Positions 10,501 through 24,000 of a stretch of DNA of 64,000 nucleotides are shown piece by piece. The position numbers and the translations under genes are program-made. Within the stretch, counting starts at the first letter, position 1. Every line of letters starts with the position of its first letter. The stretch lies in the NCBI GenBank assembly GCA_963978545.1, contig OZ021722.1, positions 34,365,365-34,429,364 on the forward strand, written 5' to 3'. The notes below the pieces were generated by a model that saw only the letters and a list, made by a program, of their open reading frames with translations, made no database searches and was not told where the DNA came from. This DNA is from Linyphia triangularis (Eukaryota; Arthropoda; Arachnida; Araneae; Linyphiidae).

Positions 10501-13500
10501 AAGGCTTGCTAGGATTGCACGTAAGACCGCCTCTGAGGTTAGTTGAAATCTTCGGAAAGCTTTCCCTTCAAAATACTTTAATAGTGCTTGGTTTCAGTAG
10601 GCGATCTTCAAATCGATACTTTTGAATTTTATCTTTTACAAAATATCCTTCTCATATAAACCTCTATGATATAAACGGCCGGTTGCCTGTGCCACGGCTT
10701 TCTTCATTGCCGATGGGCGTCGGGAACAGAAATCTCGATTTTATGCGGTCAACTGAAAAGAAAGACAAGTCCATTCGATCGCTCACGGTGATGGGTTGTC
10801 ACAAGGGAAGAGGAAAAAAAAGAATGAATTACACGTTTTTGCTGTTAATATAGCTAAAATTTCAAGAAGTGAGGGGTAACTCCTCCCCATCCCCAAACGG
10901 CGTCATTGCGCAAAAAGCCAAGGAATTGGAATGCAGGTTTTCCGTGATATTAAGTATTACTGTCAACTTAAAAACGAAACCCTATGTATACCAATAAAAT
11001 TAGTTTATTTATATTGTCATGTTGAGGTAAAGGATTTCGCTCATTTAAAATTTTTCACCTGCTGTCAGTTATTTGACAGTCTTAGACTATGGTACTACTA
11101 AATGCTCGATCAGCAAGGGAAAAAAAATTTAATCAAAAGTGGTAAACAAAATGCACGATTTCCACATTTTATTTTCATCCACAAAAACAGATAATAATAA
11201 TAATAATAAAAAAAAAAAAAAACAGTGCTAATAAAGTAATATAAAATTTACAAAACGATAATTTTCAACCATTTGAGAATAGGAGGATGCAGTTATCACA
11301 GAAGTTCAGGTCAAAAGTTTTCGTCACATTCGTATCAACACGTCACTACAATTATCCATGTTATTTAAATACTGTGAACCCTTATCACATCCCCCTCACC
11401 AGGAAGATTTTGTGCTTAACTGTTATCTGTTCATAAAAATATTGTTTATTTATACATGCCGCTCCCCCCCCCCCCCCTAAAATAGTTAAACACACATAAA
11501 CAATAACAGCATTTACAATGTTACTAAGAACAGGTTTAGTGAAAAGAAAATATCAAAGAAGTTTAAATTGAAAAGTGGCTAAGTGCTTTTATATATCATG
11601 TCACAATTTTAGATTGCTAAGGAGATTTTAAGTGTTGCACCTACCAAATCTTTTTTGGAACATGTATGTATGTGTAGGGGATGATTCTTTTAATTACAGG
11701 GTAATTAACGATTTTGGAAGGCTTTTAAAAATTATGAGGACAAACCCAATTTCCTCTAACCATTGTGTTTTCATACGACTTTACAAGTGAGATGAATTCT
11801 TATACAAGCAGAATGGTCTTTGTGAAGCTTTTGCACCACTAAACAACAACTTATACCAAAAGTCAGATGGGTAAACTATAAATTATTTTTAGGGGATGTG
11901 TTTAAGCAAAAAATAAAACATCATTTATGCAAAGAAAACGAATCAATGAAAATTTATTTATTTAAACAAATTTACAAATATAAGCAGTAATCTAAAATAA
12001 AAATCTCTGTATGAAAATTACAAGGTTTAAAAGTCAATCAGTAAGAACTTTAAACAGTCACTTTCAACGAATACATTGAGTGAGGTCATTGACTACACAA
12101 AAAGAATGAGCATTTAAAAAAAAGTTTAAAGGCAGATTTGTATAGGTGTATAAAATTAAAAAGTTGCAATGGTCCCGAACATACGAATTTCTGAACCTCT
12201 TTGTGCAAAAAAAAAAGAACAACAGTAAATGGAATAAGTGGAAATATTTCACATTGTTAATGAGAAAAATGTTTCACGAGATCAAAACCTTACTCACTTC
12301 AAGAGATCGATTGTGCATAAATTATTTCTTAATTTAAATCGGAGACAAGGCCAGTTGATACAGTAAAGTCCATTAAAGGTTATAAAAAATTGTTAACAGT
12401 AAACAGATAATATATATTTATAAAATTTAAAGAACAATTTTAAAGTCAAATAACTTAAAGTTTTTTAGTTAAAAGTTCAAAAGTGATTACAACCTAATAT
12501 TTTATGAATGTTTGAGATGCTAATAATTTTTAAATAATTCAATGTATATCTTAAAGAAATTTAACTTTTGTCAACTTGTATTCAAAAATTGTTTAAAAAT
12601 TAAATGAACTGATTTTAAATCAGTCCAACCAAATTTTATAATTATTTATATTGAAATTAAAGCAAAAGAACCTAGTTCAAATGTAGAAAGAAAAAAAAAA
12701 AAAAAAAGATAAAATTTTTAAGATATCTCATTATTCTATATTTCTGTACAGAAGTTTAACATATATTTACAATAAAATGATGGTGTCATTATACTTGTAT
12801 AATTTCAAATGCTGCATTATTAAAATGATACAGCTTAACATGAAATTTTTGCAATAGTTCTTAATAAAATCCTTGTTAAATATAATTAGAAATTCATTGT
12901 ATCACAGGCACAACATTTGCTAAATTTCATTCAATAGTCAGCATTCATTACTTTTGTAAAGTGAATTAATGCCACAACAGACCAAGTTATCACGAATAAT
13001 TAATAGTCATAGTTAGATTTCTTTCTATCAAAACTGCGTAATTTTTAACAACAAGGTACACTTTCAAACACATTCTATTGTTTTTCATACAATGCATATA
13101 AAATAAGCTATATAAACAAAAATTTAATATTCTATTTTAGAATTAATCTAAAATTAATAAGTTTGAGGTGGAGCAACTATGATGAAAGGCCTAACCAAAA
13201 ATACAAAATTACTCCACTGATTAAAACTAACTCCTACCTGAAAGCATATATTATCTATACTAGAATAGAAAATGCCAAATAATAGCAAGTAATAAAGGAA
13301 ACAAACACTTTGGCTTCAGTTAACACCAGTAAACAGTTAACTGTCATAGAGTAAAATATCAATCATGTTCCAATGAAAATACCCAATCATGTATAACTCA
13401 GTATATATTTTACTGACAAAAAGTGCTATTTACAAAATATACTACAACATACAGAATCAAAACAAAATTTTAGGCACTTTGTGTAAAACGCAGAACATAA

Positions 13501-14397
13501 AATATTTTTAAATGAACGAATCTACCACTATGGCTATATACAATTGCACTCATTATTTATATTATATACTTTACACGTAATAACATCCCTATATAAAATT
13601 TATCATGACTAATTAGGAAAAGATATACAAGTCAATTTAAATTTAGTCATGCACTTATTGCCTTAATTCTTTTTTTTTAACTGATAAATCAAAATTTCTA
13701 GTAACGACTAACATTTGTTACATAGCAAATACTGGCATTAACTAGAAATTTCACAATATATAACTTTTAGATTTAATAGCAATGCTTTCAAACAAATTTG
13801 GTAGTCTCTTTGGAAAATTATGAAATAAGGCTGATTGGAGTTTCAAGTCTTACTCAAGAGCAATTTGATAATTTTTTTTTATACTATGTTTCTAGTTAAT
13901 GTGAAACATACGAAAGACAAATAAAATAATAAGTATAAGAAAATAAGTTTAAATATCATTAAAGACTTATTTAAAAGATTAAAAATAGTTGATAAGTACT
14001 AAATGAATAAATTTTGATTTACACCAGTACTTTCTCTTATAAATTACTATAATCGTTAGAAGTTAAGCTAGAAGTAGAGTATGAATAAAATGAAAACTGA
14101 TAAGTATATTGAAATCCAATACAACTATTTCAATTTCTCAATTGGTCACAATTTCACATTATAGTAATAATGCTTTACTATACTTGAATCAGTCTTTAAG
14201 ATATCCAAATTGTTTCAAATGGAATTTTTTCCCAATGATTCAATTAGACATAATTCTTAATATACATTTTGAAGTTTCTATCCAACGCACTTGTAGAACA
14301 CTAGTCTACAAATAAAATAAATGAATGTAGCATTTGAACAAAAAAATATATATAAAATCTGGATCCTTACATTTTTTATCATTGATTATTGGTCAGC
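10501..14397. other. AT-rich DNA downstream of the formin, no gene seen
   Basis: No exon or RNA supported. Contains a TAA repeat with poly(A) at about 11190-11222 and a poly(C) run at about 11465-11477. Part of the higher-coordinate end may be the formin 3' UTR. Confidence 0.5.
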
Positions 14398-14698
14398 TTT
14401 ATTTAACAACAAACCAGAACTGATGAAAAGTGAATTTAAACTGGTTAGTTTTTGCATAAAGTTGTAAAATTTAATGTTACAAAATACTTCCTAATATTTA
14501 TAAGAATTTTCATTTAAAAGTAATTATATGTATTGAAAGCAAAGAGTGAAAAGCCAAATATATATCGAAGCAAAGTTTTAAGACATAACAGCCAATACTA
14601 GTCATCTATAGATACAACAAAAACATATCAAATGGCACGAAATCGAAACACCAAGTCAAATAAGGTACACAATTTGAAACTAAAGTATATGCAATACT

Positions 14699-14805
14699 TT
14701 AGAAGTCTAATTCATCCATTGTATGCGACAACCGTATATTTTCTTGTCTGCGTCGCTGGCTCCTTCGGACTGCATCAGCTCGTCTGTAAGGCTCACTTTT
14801 CAATC
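14699..14805 (-). CDS. Frl: FMNL exon 25, basic C-terminal tail and stop
   Basis: 107 nt, residues 952-986 and TAA. It holds [19 protein letters not shown] and ends TMDELDF. The [14 protein letters not shown] stretch matches the C-terminus of one vertebrate FMNL2/3 splice form and supplies the basic half of the DAD. Acceptor CTGTAG. A candidate poly(A) signal AATAAA lies about 300 nt downstream (14398-14403), but such hexamers are frequent in this AT-rich DNA, so the 3' UTR end is unknown. Confidence 0.93.
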
Positions 14806-17800
14806 CTACAGAGAGAAATATTTTTTTGCTTCAATAATTTGGAAAATACAAACGTTTACTTATCAGTCTTAAAGGAACAATTGCTTTTGTTTGAAAGACG
14901 CATATGTTTAATTTCTAATATTAAAAAGATTTGTTCCCTCTCCCCTCATTTTTGCTGGTAAGATTAAAATTGAATTTTTTAAAAGGATCAGCACTTAACA
15001 AGAATAAATTATTTACTTTTAATGATATTGTTTTTGGTGTATTTTTGGAAGAGTTACTAGCATTTCATTTCGATCAAGAAGCTCATCCCACAAAAAAATT
15101 GTGGAAAGTTCCACTAGATTTTTTATTAAGTTTTTAGAGATATCTAGCCATTCAAATTGTTCACAAGTTCAAAAATGTGTCTTTCTCGATGTATATATTT
15201 TTAAATGTCTAACAAAATTCATTACTAAACACCAAAAATACATTTAAATATTAGACTATGCCTTAAGGGTAGGATACTTATCAAATAATTTTATGCTTGC
15301 ATTTTTTTTTTAAAAATAAAATTGATTTGTAAAAAATTTTTTAAGGGGCAGCCAGAATTTTTTTCAGAGGTGGTATTTAAGTAAGTTTAGTCTGATAAAG
15401 CACTATAAAGTCAACTACAACAAATAAAATTGTGTCTTTGGAAGTAGTGAAGTTATATATAAAATACGGAAACTTGCGAAACACAGAAGATTTCCACCCC
15501 AGCTTTTGAACTGTATTTAAAACAAATGCAATAAATATTTTTATCCCAACTATTTTACCTAGTAAAATATCTTCTAGGGCACCATTGTATACTTCATCTT
15601 GTTTGAGCAAACGAGTTTCTTTGACTTGTCTGGTTTTGCTTTTCAATTCATTAATCACAGCTTCCTAAGAAAACATGAAAAAAATATATATATATTAATT
15701 CACACATATTATTTTTTAATATGAAACAATACAGAGAAAAAGCAAAAGGTGCAGTATAAATTTCAATATTATGTAATATCAGCTGAGAATGAGTAATTAG
15801 TTTTCTTCAGAAACATATTCATGTGTTAGTCACAGCATGCATCATAACAATTTTATTCACTTAAAAAGATGTAGAGTTGAAAGGACAATTTGTATAATGC
15901 TCTGATACTCTAACACTACTTACACATATTAACTCTAAAAGATCCGCGAGATGAATTTTAGTCAAGTATTTTTACTAAAATAAAAATAGAGACATTTTTC
16001 ATGAAGATTATCAATTTTGAAATTTATGCATTGGTTTTGGTAAACATAATTTTTCAGATCATACTAAAAAACAAAAAGTTCTTACAAATGCTCCACTTTA
16101 TATACATAAAATATATAATTAAATACATGAAATAATTTATTTAGGTAATTATATGCTTAAATGATTAAGAGTTCCACTTTTCATATTTTTGTTATAAAAG
16201 ACATTGAAATAATTAAGTAATACAATTCAAAACCTTTTGAATATAAATATTTAAAATAACAGATAGTGGGTGAATAATTTTCAAAAACCTACTTGGTTAT
16301 TTTTTCTGGAATTCAAACTGTTCTTTTTTGTTACACTTTCCGCAGCATGTCTTTCAATTTCTCTTGCTGCTGCTTCTTGTTGCCTTTTTCTCGCTTCATT
16401 ATCTAATTCAGCTTGCTGCAAATTTAAACATCACCAAAAAATTAATAAAATATAAATTAGTATTTATGTATAAGAAAACTTACATGGAACACATTCATAT
16501 GAATTCTACGAAATAAGACATGAAAAAATATTGAAGCTTTGAATTTATACTTTTTATGCTGTGTTTCCATTATACAATTTAAAAAATGTTTTGTAACAGC
16601 ATTTAAGGTAATTATGTTCTCCAATTTGAACCATGATCAATTTATTTGAGTTAAATAAAAATACAATTTTATTAAAACACTACTATATCATTAATTTTTT
16701 GCACAACCAATAATATAAGTATGGAGTGGTATTATTACATAGTATGAAAAAAATTGCAACTAAGTTTAACAATTTAATTTGATTTCACTGAGTCTATAAG
16801 GGAAACTTTCCTCAAAGTTATGGTACACAAAGTCTGCTCTGCTACAAAACTGATAGGAATTCAATTCCTCCCTCCTTACAAATTTATTAAAAAAAAGGAG
16901 AGGGGGGGAAATAAAGCAATGGGCAAGGTTTTAGTTCAGGATAGCACTGTATAAGATAATATTTTGAAATTAAAATATAAAAAATGGGTTTATTACCTTA
17001 TATGCTTTTGTGAAACGTACGAACAACGAGAAAAAGGTGTTGGCAGCAATTGAGCGGATACTGTCACCAAAATATTCCACACAATCCGAATAAGCATCCT
17101 ATGAATAAAATGTGTTTTAAACATCATTTATAACTGAAAAAATGTGGCATAGTTCAGTAATTCTAAAACTATCAGTAACTTACAAATATAAAAGCAAGTT
17201 TATTTTATTATGTTTTGCTAAAAAAAAAAAGTTGCTTTTTTTAAACTGGTGTGAATGAAGTTTATCCTTAAACTCATTAATAACAAATGATTTGTGACTA
17301 AAATCTTAATGAATATTTTTTAATAAAAATATATATATAGCAAATACGAAAATGTAGAAAAAAAAAGTTATGATAAAAAATTTGTTTTTGTTTAAAAGAT
17401 CAAAATGTTAATTAAGAAAATTAATGTTGCATTTACTCACATTTAAGAATTTTGTATTTTTTTTTAATTACCTAGAGTAGTCTGAATTTATTAAAAAGGA
17501 AATTTACAAATAAAAGTCAGGGAATGCAAGATAGAAACAGTAAGAGACATTTTTATTTGCACTTCTTCTAATTAGAAATAATGTATTTAATCAATAAACA
17601 AATGAAAATATGAATACAAAATATGTCTACCTGAGAAGTTTTCGTATCACTTTTAAGCTTTCTTAGCTTATCTTCTGAACTACTCAAGAATTCTTTGAGA
17701 ACTGCAGCATCTCGTGCATCCCTTCTGAGTTGCATTTCTTTTTTACACAAGTCCATTCCCTTTTCCAGTTCATGAACATCAGTTAAAACGTTTTCCATAG

Positions 17801-18003
17801 AAACTGAAATTACATTTGTATCAATTTTAAATATAAAGGAATATTCATTTTGTGTCAATATCAATGAATAAAATTAAAGGAATAACTCAATTATGATATT
17901 TCTTTGCTTTTATGGTTTCATTTCTTAGATATTTATTATCAAATAATGTAAGGCAGTGGAATATAGTTTTAACAAAACCTCCGATTAGTTGAAAAAATTA
18001 TAC

Positions 18004-18045
<42 letters not shown>

Positions 18046-21000
18046 GACAGATTTAATATGCTTTATAAAAGCCACAAAACAATACCTTGAAATTCATTAT
18101 TTAAATTTGTAATTAAATAAAGGCTACAAATGAAGAAAGGAATGAATTTTTGGATATTTCATACCAATTAAAAAAGTTCAATCACTGTAAATAAACAAGT
18201 ATTCTTTTTTACTTTCACTAAAGCACTAATATCTAATAATTGACTTCTGCCTAATAATTTATGCAGAAATATAAAATTTAGAACATTCGACCATACTGTG
18301 AAAGATAATAAATATAACTTCAAATTAAAATACAAGACAGGAAAGAAGTTTCTTCTCACTATACGAGTTTTAAAATATGTACTTTATAATTAAAAAGTTT
18401 TTATACCAGATGCAGCTTTCTCAATAAACCTCAATTCACTGTCAAAATTCGAAATTTCTGGAAACTTCAGCTTAACAGTCTCAGCTATGTAATGGAGGAG
18501 AGAAATCTTTCTGTCGGCCGTTTTGGTATCAGCCAGCTGTATAAATAAAGGTATGAAATTTGAGATAATGGAGGAAAATATATATATATATTGTGAATAA
18601 ATACTTTAAATTGATAATTTTATTTACCATGTCTAAACTTTGAAGCTTGAAACCATAGGCAGGGCCCCGTTTTGAGCTGTTCATGTAATTACCAAAAGCT
18701 AAAATAACCTAAAAAATTAAAGTAAGAACTAACACTCAGAATGAAATAAAATAAAAGGGTTATAGTGACATAAATCCTTTGAATTAAGTTAAAAAAATTA
18801 AGAAACACAAACAATTTACTGCATGCATAATTGCTGATTAACCAAACACTAAACCATTCAAAATGCTTGATTTCACAATTAAGAATAATTAAAACAGGAA
18901 AATTAATATGGAGGAGAGGGAGAGGGGGTTGATTTAAAACTTACAGACATCACCAGGAGCTAACAGGAAAAAGTAATATATATTAAAATTATAAAATATC
19001 CATGCTTGAACTGTAGTTATCATTACATTAAAAAAAAAAAAATTATTAAATACATAAGTTGTTCATATTTTTCACAACACAAACATCCGTGCTTTGGCAT
19101 GCTGATTAAATTTATGTACTTACAAGTTAGTCTGAAGAAGGACATTGAATTCCAAGTAAGAGTTAAAAAAAAAAGTGAAATATTGGTTCGATTACAAAAA
19201 GATCAAATGCAGAAGAATTCAAATATAATTTTACAAAATATATCTTGCAAATGAAATAATTGTATGATGTGATTAACTATAAAAAAGCAGTCATACACAA
19301 CCCAATTTTATAAAATTTGGGCAATGGATGCTGAAGCATGGTGACTTGAGGAAAAATTATTTATTTCTCCAATAACCCTTGCACTTTTAAATAACACAAA
19401 TTTTACACATAAAATGCAAATGTATGCAAAAAAAGTAATGCACTTCACAAAAATAATTTTTATTTTCATAAATTTATTGAAAAGTTACTGAGAGAAAGTG
19501 TGACTTCCTTCCTGCTTTTGTAAAACTTTTTATTGTTTCTTAACTTATCAATGAACAAATTTTTTTTATAATTTTTAAAACATTCCCTGAAATTTGCAGA
19601 ATGAATAAATTTCTTGACACTTCCTTGTTTATTTTCGTTATTGCAGAACCCCTTGTGAAGATTCAAATATCACAACTAATAAATATAACATCAATATTAA
19701 ACTAGGATTCAAGCATAGAGATAATTTTAATCAACGGGATTACAATTAATTTGAGCAAAATGATATCAACTTAAATTTATACATCATAGGTCAATTTCAA
19801 AATTATGTTGATAATTTAGGAGTGAATACTAATTTTGTGTATAATCATTGCATACCATAACTGATTTGCTAATATTAATAAAGATGACAAAAACCATTAA
19901 ATTAGCTTACTTCGAGGAGTTTCTTTACTTTCTTGGAATTTTTTATTGAGCGAGAAGCAGAAATGACTGCATGAATTTGCTAAAAAAAGAATGTTTTAGT
20001 TACAAAATGTTTGAAGTCCTTAGATTTATTTTATTGAATGCATTGCACAAATAGATATCTTTATATAAAAAAGCATAAAACTTAAAAAGAAATACCGTTT
20101 TAGAAAATTGTCAAAAATTCAAATTTCTTTAAAATTAGCCTACCGGTGTAATGAGTTGAATATTTTCACCAAAGCTTGCCATATAGCTCATAATGTGTAA
20201 CTTTTGGGAGAGTCTTTCAACCTTACACAGCTGTGAAATAAATTAAGCACAGAAACCTATTAATGTTTATAATAACAAAACATTTAAGAAAAATCTGGTA
20301 AAAAAAAATATAATAGTAAACCTTTATAATACACTTTTTATACCTTAGAATAAAATATAAGTGTAGCTAAAACATATTTAAACTCAAATACTCCTTAATA
20401 CATGTTTCAATGTGATTTAAAAATTATTATACAGAAAAGAGGCTTTTATATATCAGGTGGGTTGTTATAAATACCTGAAATAAGAACTTATCCTCATCTG
20501 TTAAAGCATCAACTGGCTTCCTATTCCTTTCATATTCTTTGTAAGCTTTTGTCTAAACAAGAACCACTTTAATAAGCAAGCATTAAAAAAATAATACAAT
20601 CATGCATACAAATTAAATGAATGGGGAAAAAAAGATAAAATCAAAATTTATGTTACATTCATCTACTATCTTAATCTGAAATCTTAAGAGGGTAGAAGGT
20701 CCAGTACAATCAACTAATATGTCAATTTTTCGAACGAACATGATATTATTAGTGAAACCAACTTCCATACACTTAGAAGGATGACAGATTTTTGGGGAGA
20801 AATAATAGTTGACTAAGAAGAATTAACATTTATGTTTTTATTCCATTTAAAAAAAAATCATATGTCCACACAGGCATGCTACTTTAGATACATACATCTA
20901 TAATTTTCCAAACTTATCTTTAAAACAAATCAATACATCAGATCTTGTAAGAATTGACAGTTATATAAAAAAAAATAGTTATATATACCAATTATATTGT

Positions 21001-24000
21001 AATTAGATAAATAAAAAACAACATTAACCTAAAATTATGATTGTTAGCATTTTGTCTGTGGTATGAATATATATAGTTCTTGTTTCCTTGTACATATGCC
21101 TTATTTTCTTTTAACCTTTAATTTTAATATATATTTTTTTCTTTGCATTATATTGGTGTCTTGATTTGTAGAACTTTGTGGAATAGAAAGGTATCTATTT
21201 TTTTACTCAAATATTTTTTTTTATCTTGAACACAAAAATATATATTTTTTTCATCTTGATTAATGGAAATGTCATGCTTTATCAATGCATTTTTATAGCT
21301 CTGCCATTATATAGTGTTCTTGAAGTTTATAATTATGTAGGTTACATATTTATAAATCATCATTTTTTATTTGTCAGATTGCATTATTTTTATAAATCAT
21401 ATTGTTTGAGCTATAGTTCTGAAAAAGTGTTTATTAACATTAATGTTGAAGCAACACTTCAACATTAATGATCATAATTCTTATGATTATTTAGAGCTTC
21501 CAGATTATTAGAAAGAATTTAAAACAAAGAGCGTGTAACACAATAAGGCTATATATTCTACAAAAACATCTCCAAAATCACAATACCATACATTTGCATT
21601 AACCACTATAATAGTTTAAAGATATTGAAGTTTTAAAATAGTTACTTCAGCTTCTGTTGGCACCATCCGTAGAAGTATTTCAACATACTCCTGAGAGAGA
21701 GTTGTTAAGTCTAAAGCATTGATAGCTTTAACCACCACATCACAATGCAGTTCCACTTTCCGTCTAGAGATAGCCATGTTCCTTAATCTGTTGTGTTCTA
21801 GCAAAGTAACCTTTTCGGGAACCTAGATAAATAATCTTTTCTTAGTAAAGGAATCTTATAAAATATTTTAAGTAACTTTAGTGTTAACTTTAAAAACTTT
21901 AGTGTTAGTACATTTGTACATAACTGTATTGATAAACATACCTTAAACCTTTTGCTTCCATTAATATCTTCGTTGCGATCTGAAAATCCTCCTTGGATGC
22001 CTAATTTGAAATGCTCTTCAAATTCTTCGAAGTTTATAATCTGAAAAGGGGAAGGATTATGAAATGGGCAAATCAAAGTAAATGAAACAAAGTTATCCAG
22101 AAAATATCAATATTAACCACTATCAGTTAGAAAGTTGTACCACATAAATTAAAATTCAAGTACAAGGGATACTGGTCTACACAAAAATATAGCATAATTT
22201 TATCAATTGATAAGCTCATTTTGTTTTCATTCTTTGGAAATTGATATGCAATAAATTTGAAAGTAATCCCTTGAGGTATCATATTTAAAAATAATTCTCA
22301 AATATTCAGGGCCTTTCACATTTAATTTTACGATACCTTATGAACCATTTGAACACCTAACGAAAACTTAATGTCCAAAATCCAAAGAATAGATACGTAA
22401 ATATACAATTATTGGACTCGTATGATTGATGTTAAACTTGTTCCCATTTTTATAATTAATCAACTTGCTATGTGCAGAAATTTTTAATCAGTCAATTCAT
22501 CCCATGTTCAAATGTTAGTAAACTAACATCTTGATTTGCAGTTATTTACTGTTATAATATATAGCACATATTTAAGGAGAATTAAGCATTTTAAAAGTGA
22601 AAAGCTATTCAAACCAGTAGTTTGAAATTATCCTTACTTAAAATTTTTTAGATTTATATACATTTTACTTACATTAAATAATTTGTCATCATCAAGTTCA
22701 CTAAATATTGTCCCTTTAACTTGGTTAGGCTTAAGAGCTATCCAGTTAAGAGTTGGAAGTTTGTACTTCGTTTGGAACTTTCTTTTGATTGTCATGGCTG
22801 AAATCAAAAGAAATATAATTAATATATTAAATACTAGACAATATAAGAGCAAAAAAGTTAAACATGTTCAAGTTTTTCAATGATAATTAAAATAAGATTT
22901 TTTTTTTAGAAAGTTGTTTAAATACTAAAATATTTTATTATACACTGCTGTAAATTAAATTATGAGATGTTATGAATGAGTGAATGATAAAAACCTTTTA
23001 TTTTTTTTTCTTCACAAAGGAGCTTAACAAGTTAAATATCAACTTATTACTGGGAGATGTGAGAAATAATTGTAGCTTATAAAAAATTCTTTGTAAAACA
23101 TGCTAAGATTAAAAGACTAATTTTAAATAGCGAGTAAAAGTCAGAAATAATATAAAAGGGTGATGTTTGTATTCTGGATGAGAAACTTGGAAAATTATAT
23201 AAAGGGTTGAACAAAAAAAAGTCATAAAATCAATGTGTAATGCGTTCTTTCGGTTACTTTTGTTTGCTAAGACAACTTTAATAACACGCACTCACCTGGT
23301 TGTGCTAAAATTTTATACAACACCCCAAATGCAAAATCCACAGACCAACACTGTTACCTTAAAATATAACAGTCACTGTTTTACACTTGGGACAAAAATG
23401 TTCAGACTTTTAAGATCACAATTTTCCTGAATCAATGAAATGAACACAGTGGACCAATTATCTGGCTACCCAGATAGCACTTTATTCCATTTTTTCATTT
23501 GGGAATGACTTACAAGACAATGTTTATAAGTACCAGATATGCAAGACTTTTATAAATTCAGGGCAGAATAGATATTGTTGTTACTCGTATTCCGAGAATA
23601 TTTGAACAGCCTGCACCAGACATGATCAGAATTCAAACGCTGATTAGATATGTTTCGGAAATAAAATTGGGACACTAATTTTTATTACAAAACCTTAATT
23701 CTGCTCTTTATTTACAAATTCTTTACATTCTTTAATGATGATAAGCTTATAGTATTGGCTATATTCAACATTTTTGCTAAAAATAAAAACTATTTTGCAC
23801 AACATTTATTGCAATAAATTAAATTGAAGTACCATAGGAAGGACATTAGCACCAAGGAAAAATTCTACACAATGATTAATCCTAAGATCTTACCATCTTG
23901 TGGGGCTGTCATCATTCCAGGCATGGGTGGTGGACCTGGAGGTGGCTTGCTCATCATCTGTGGTGGAGGCGGAGGTGGGGGAGGTGCGATGGTTGCAATA

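Noticed and set aside
14632..14961. 109-codon plus-strand open frame
   Set aside because: It overlaps the antisense of the last FMNL exon and shows no domain of its own.
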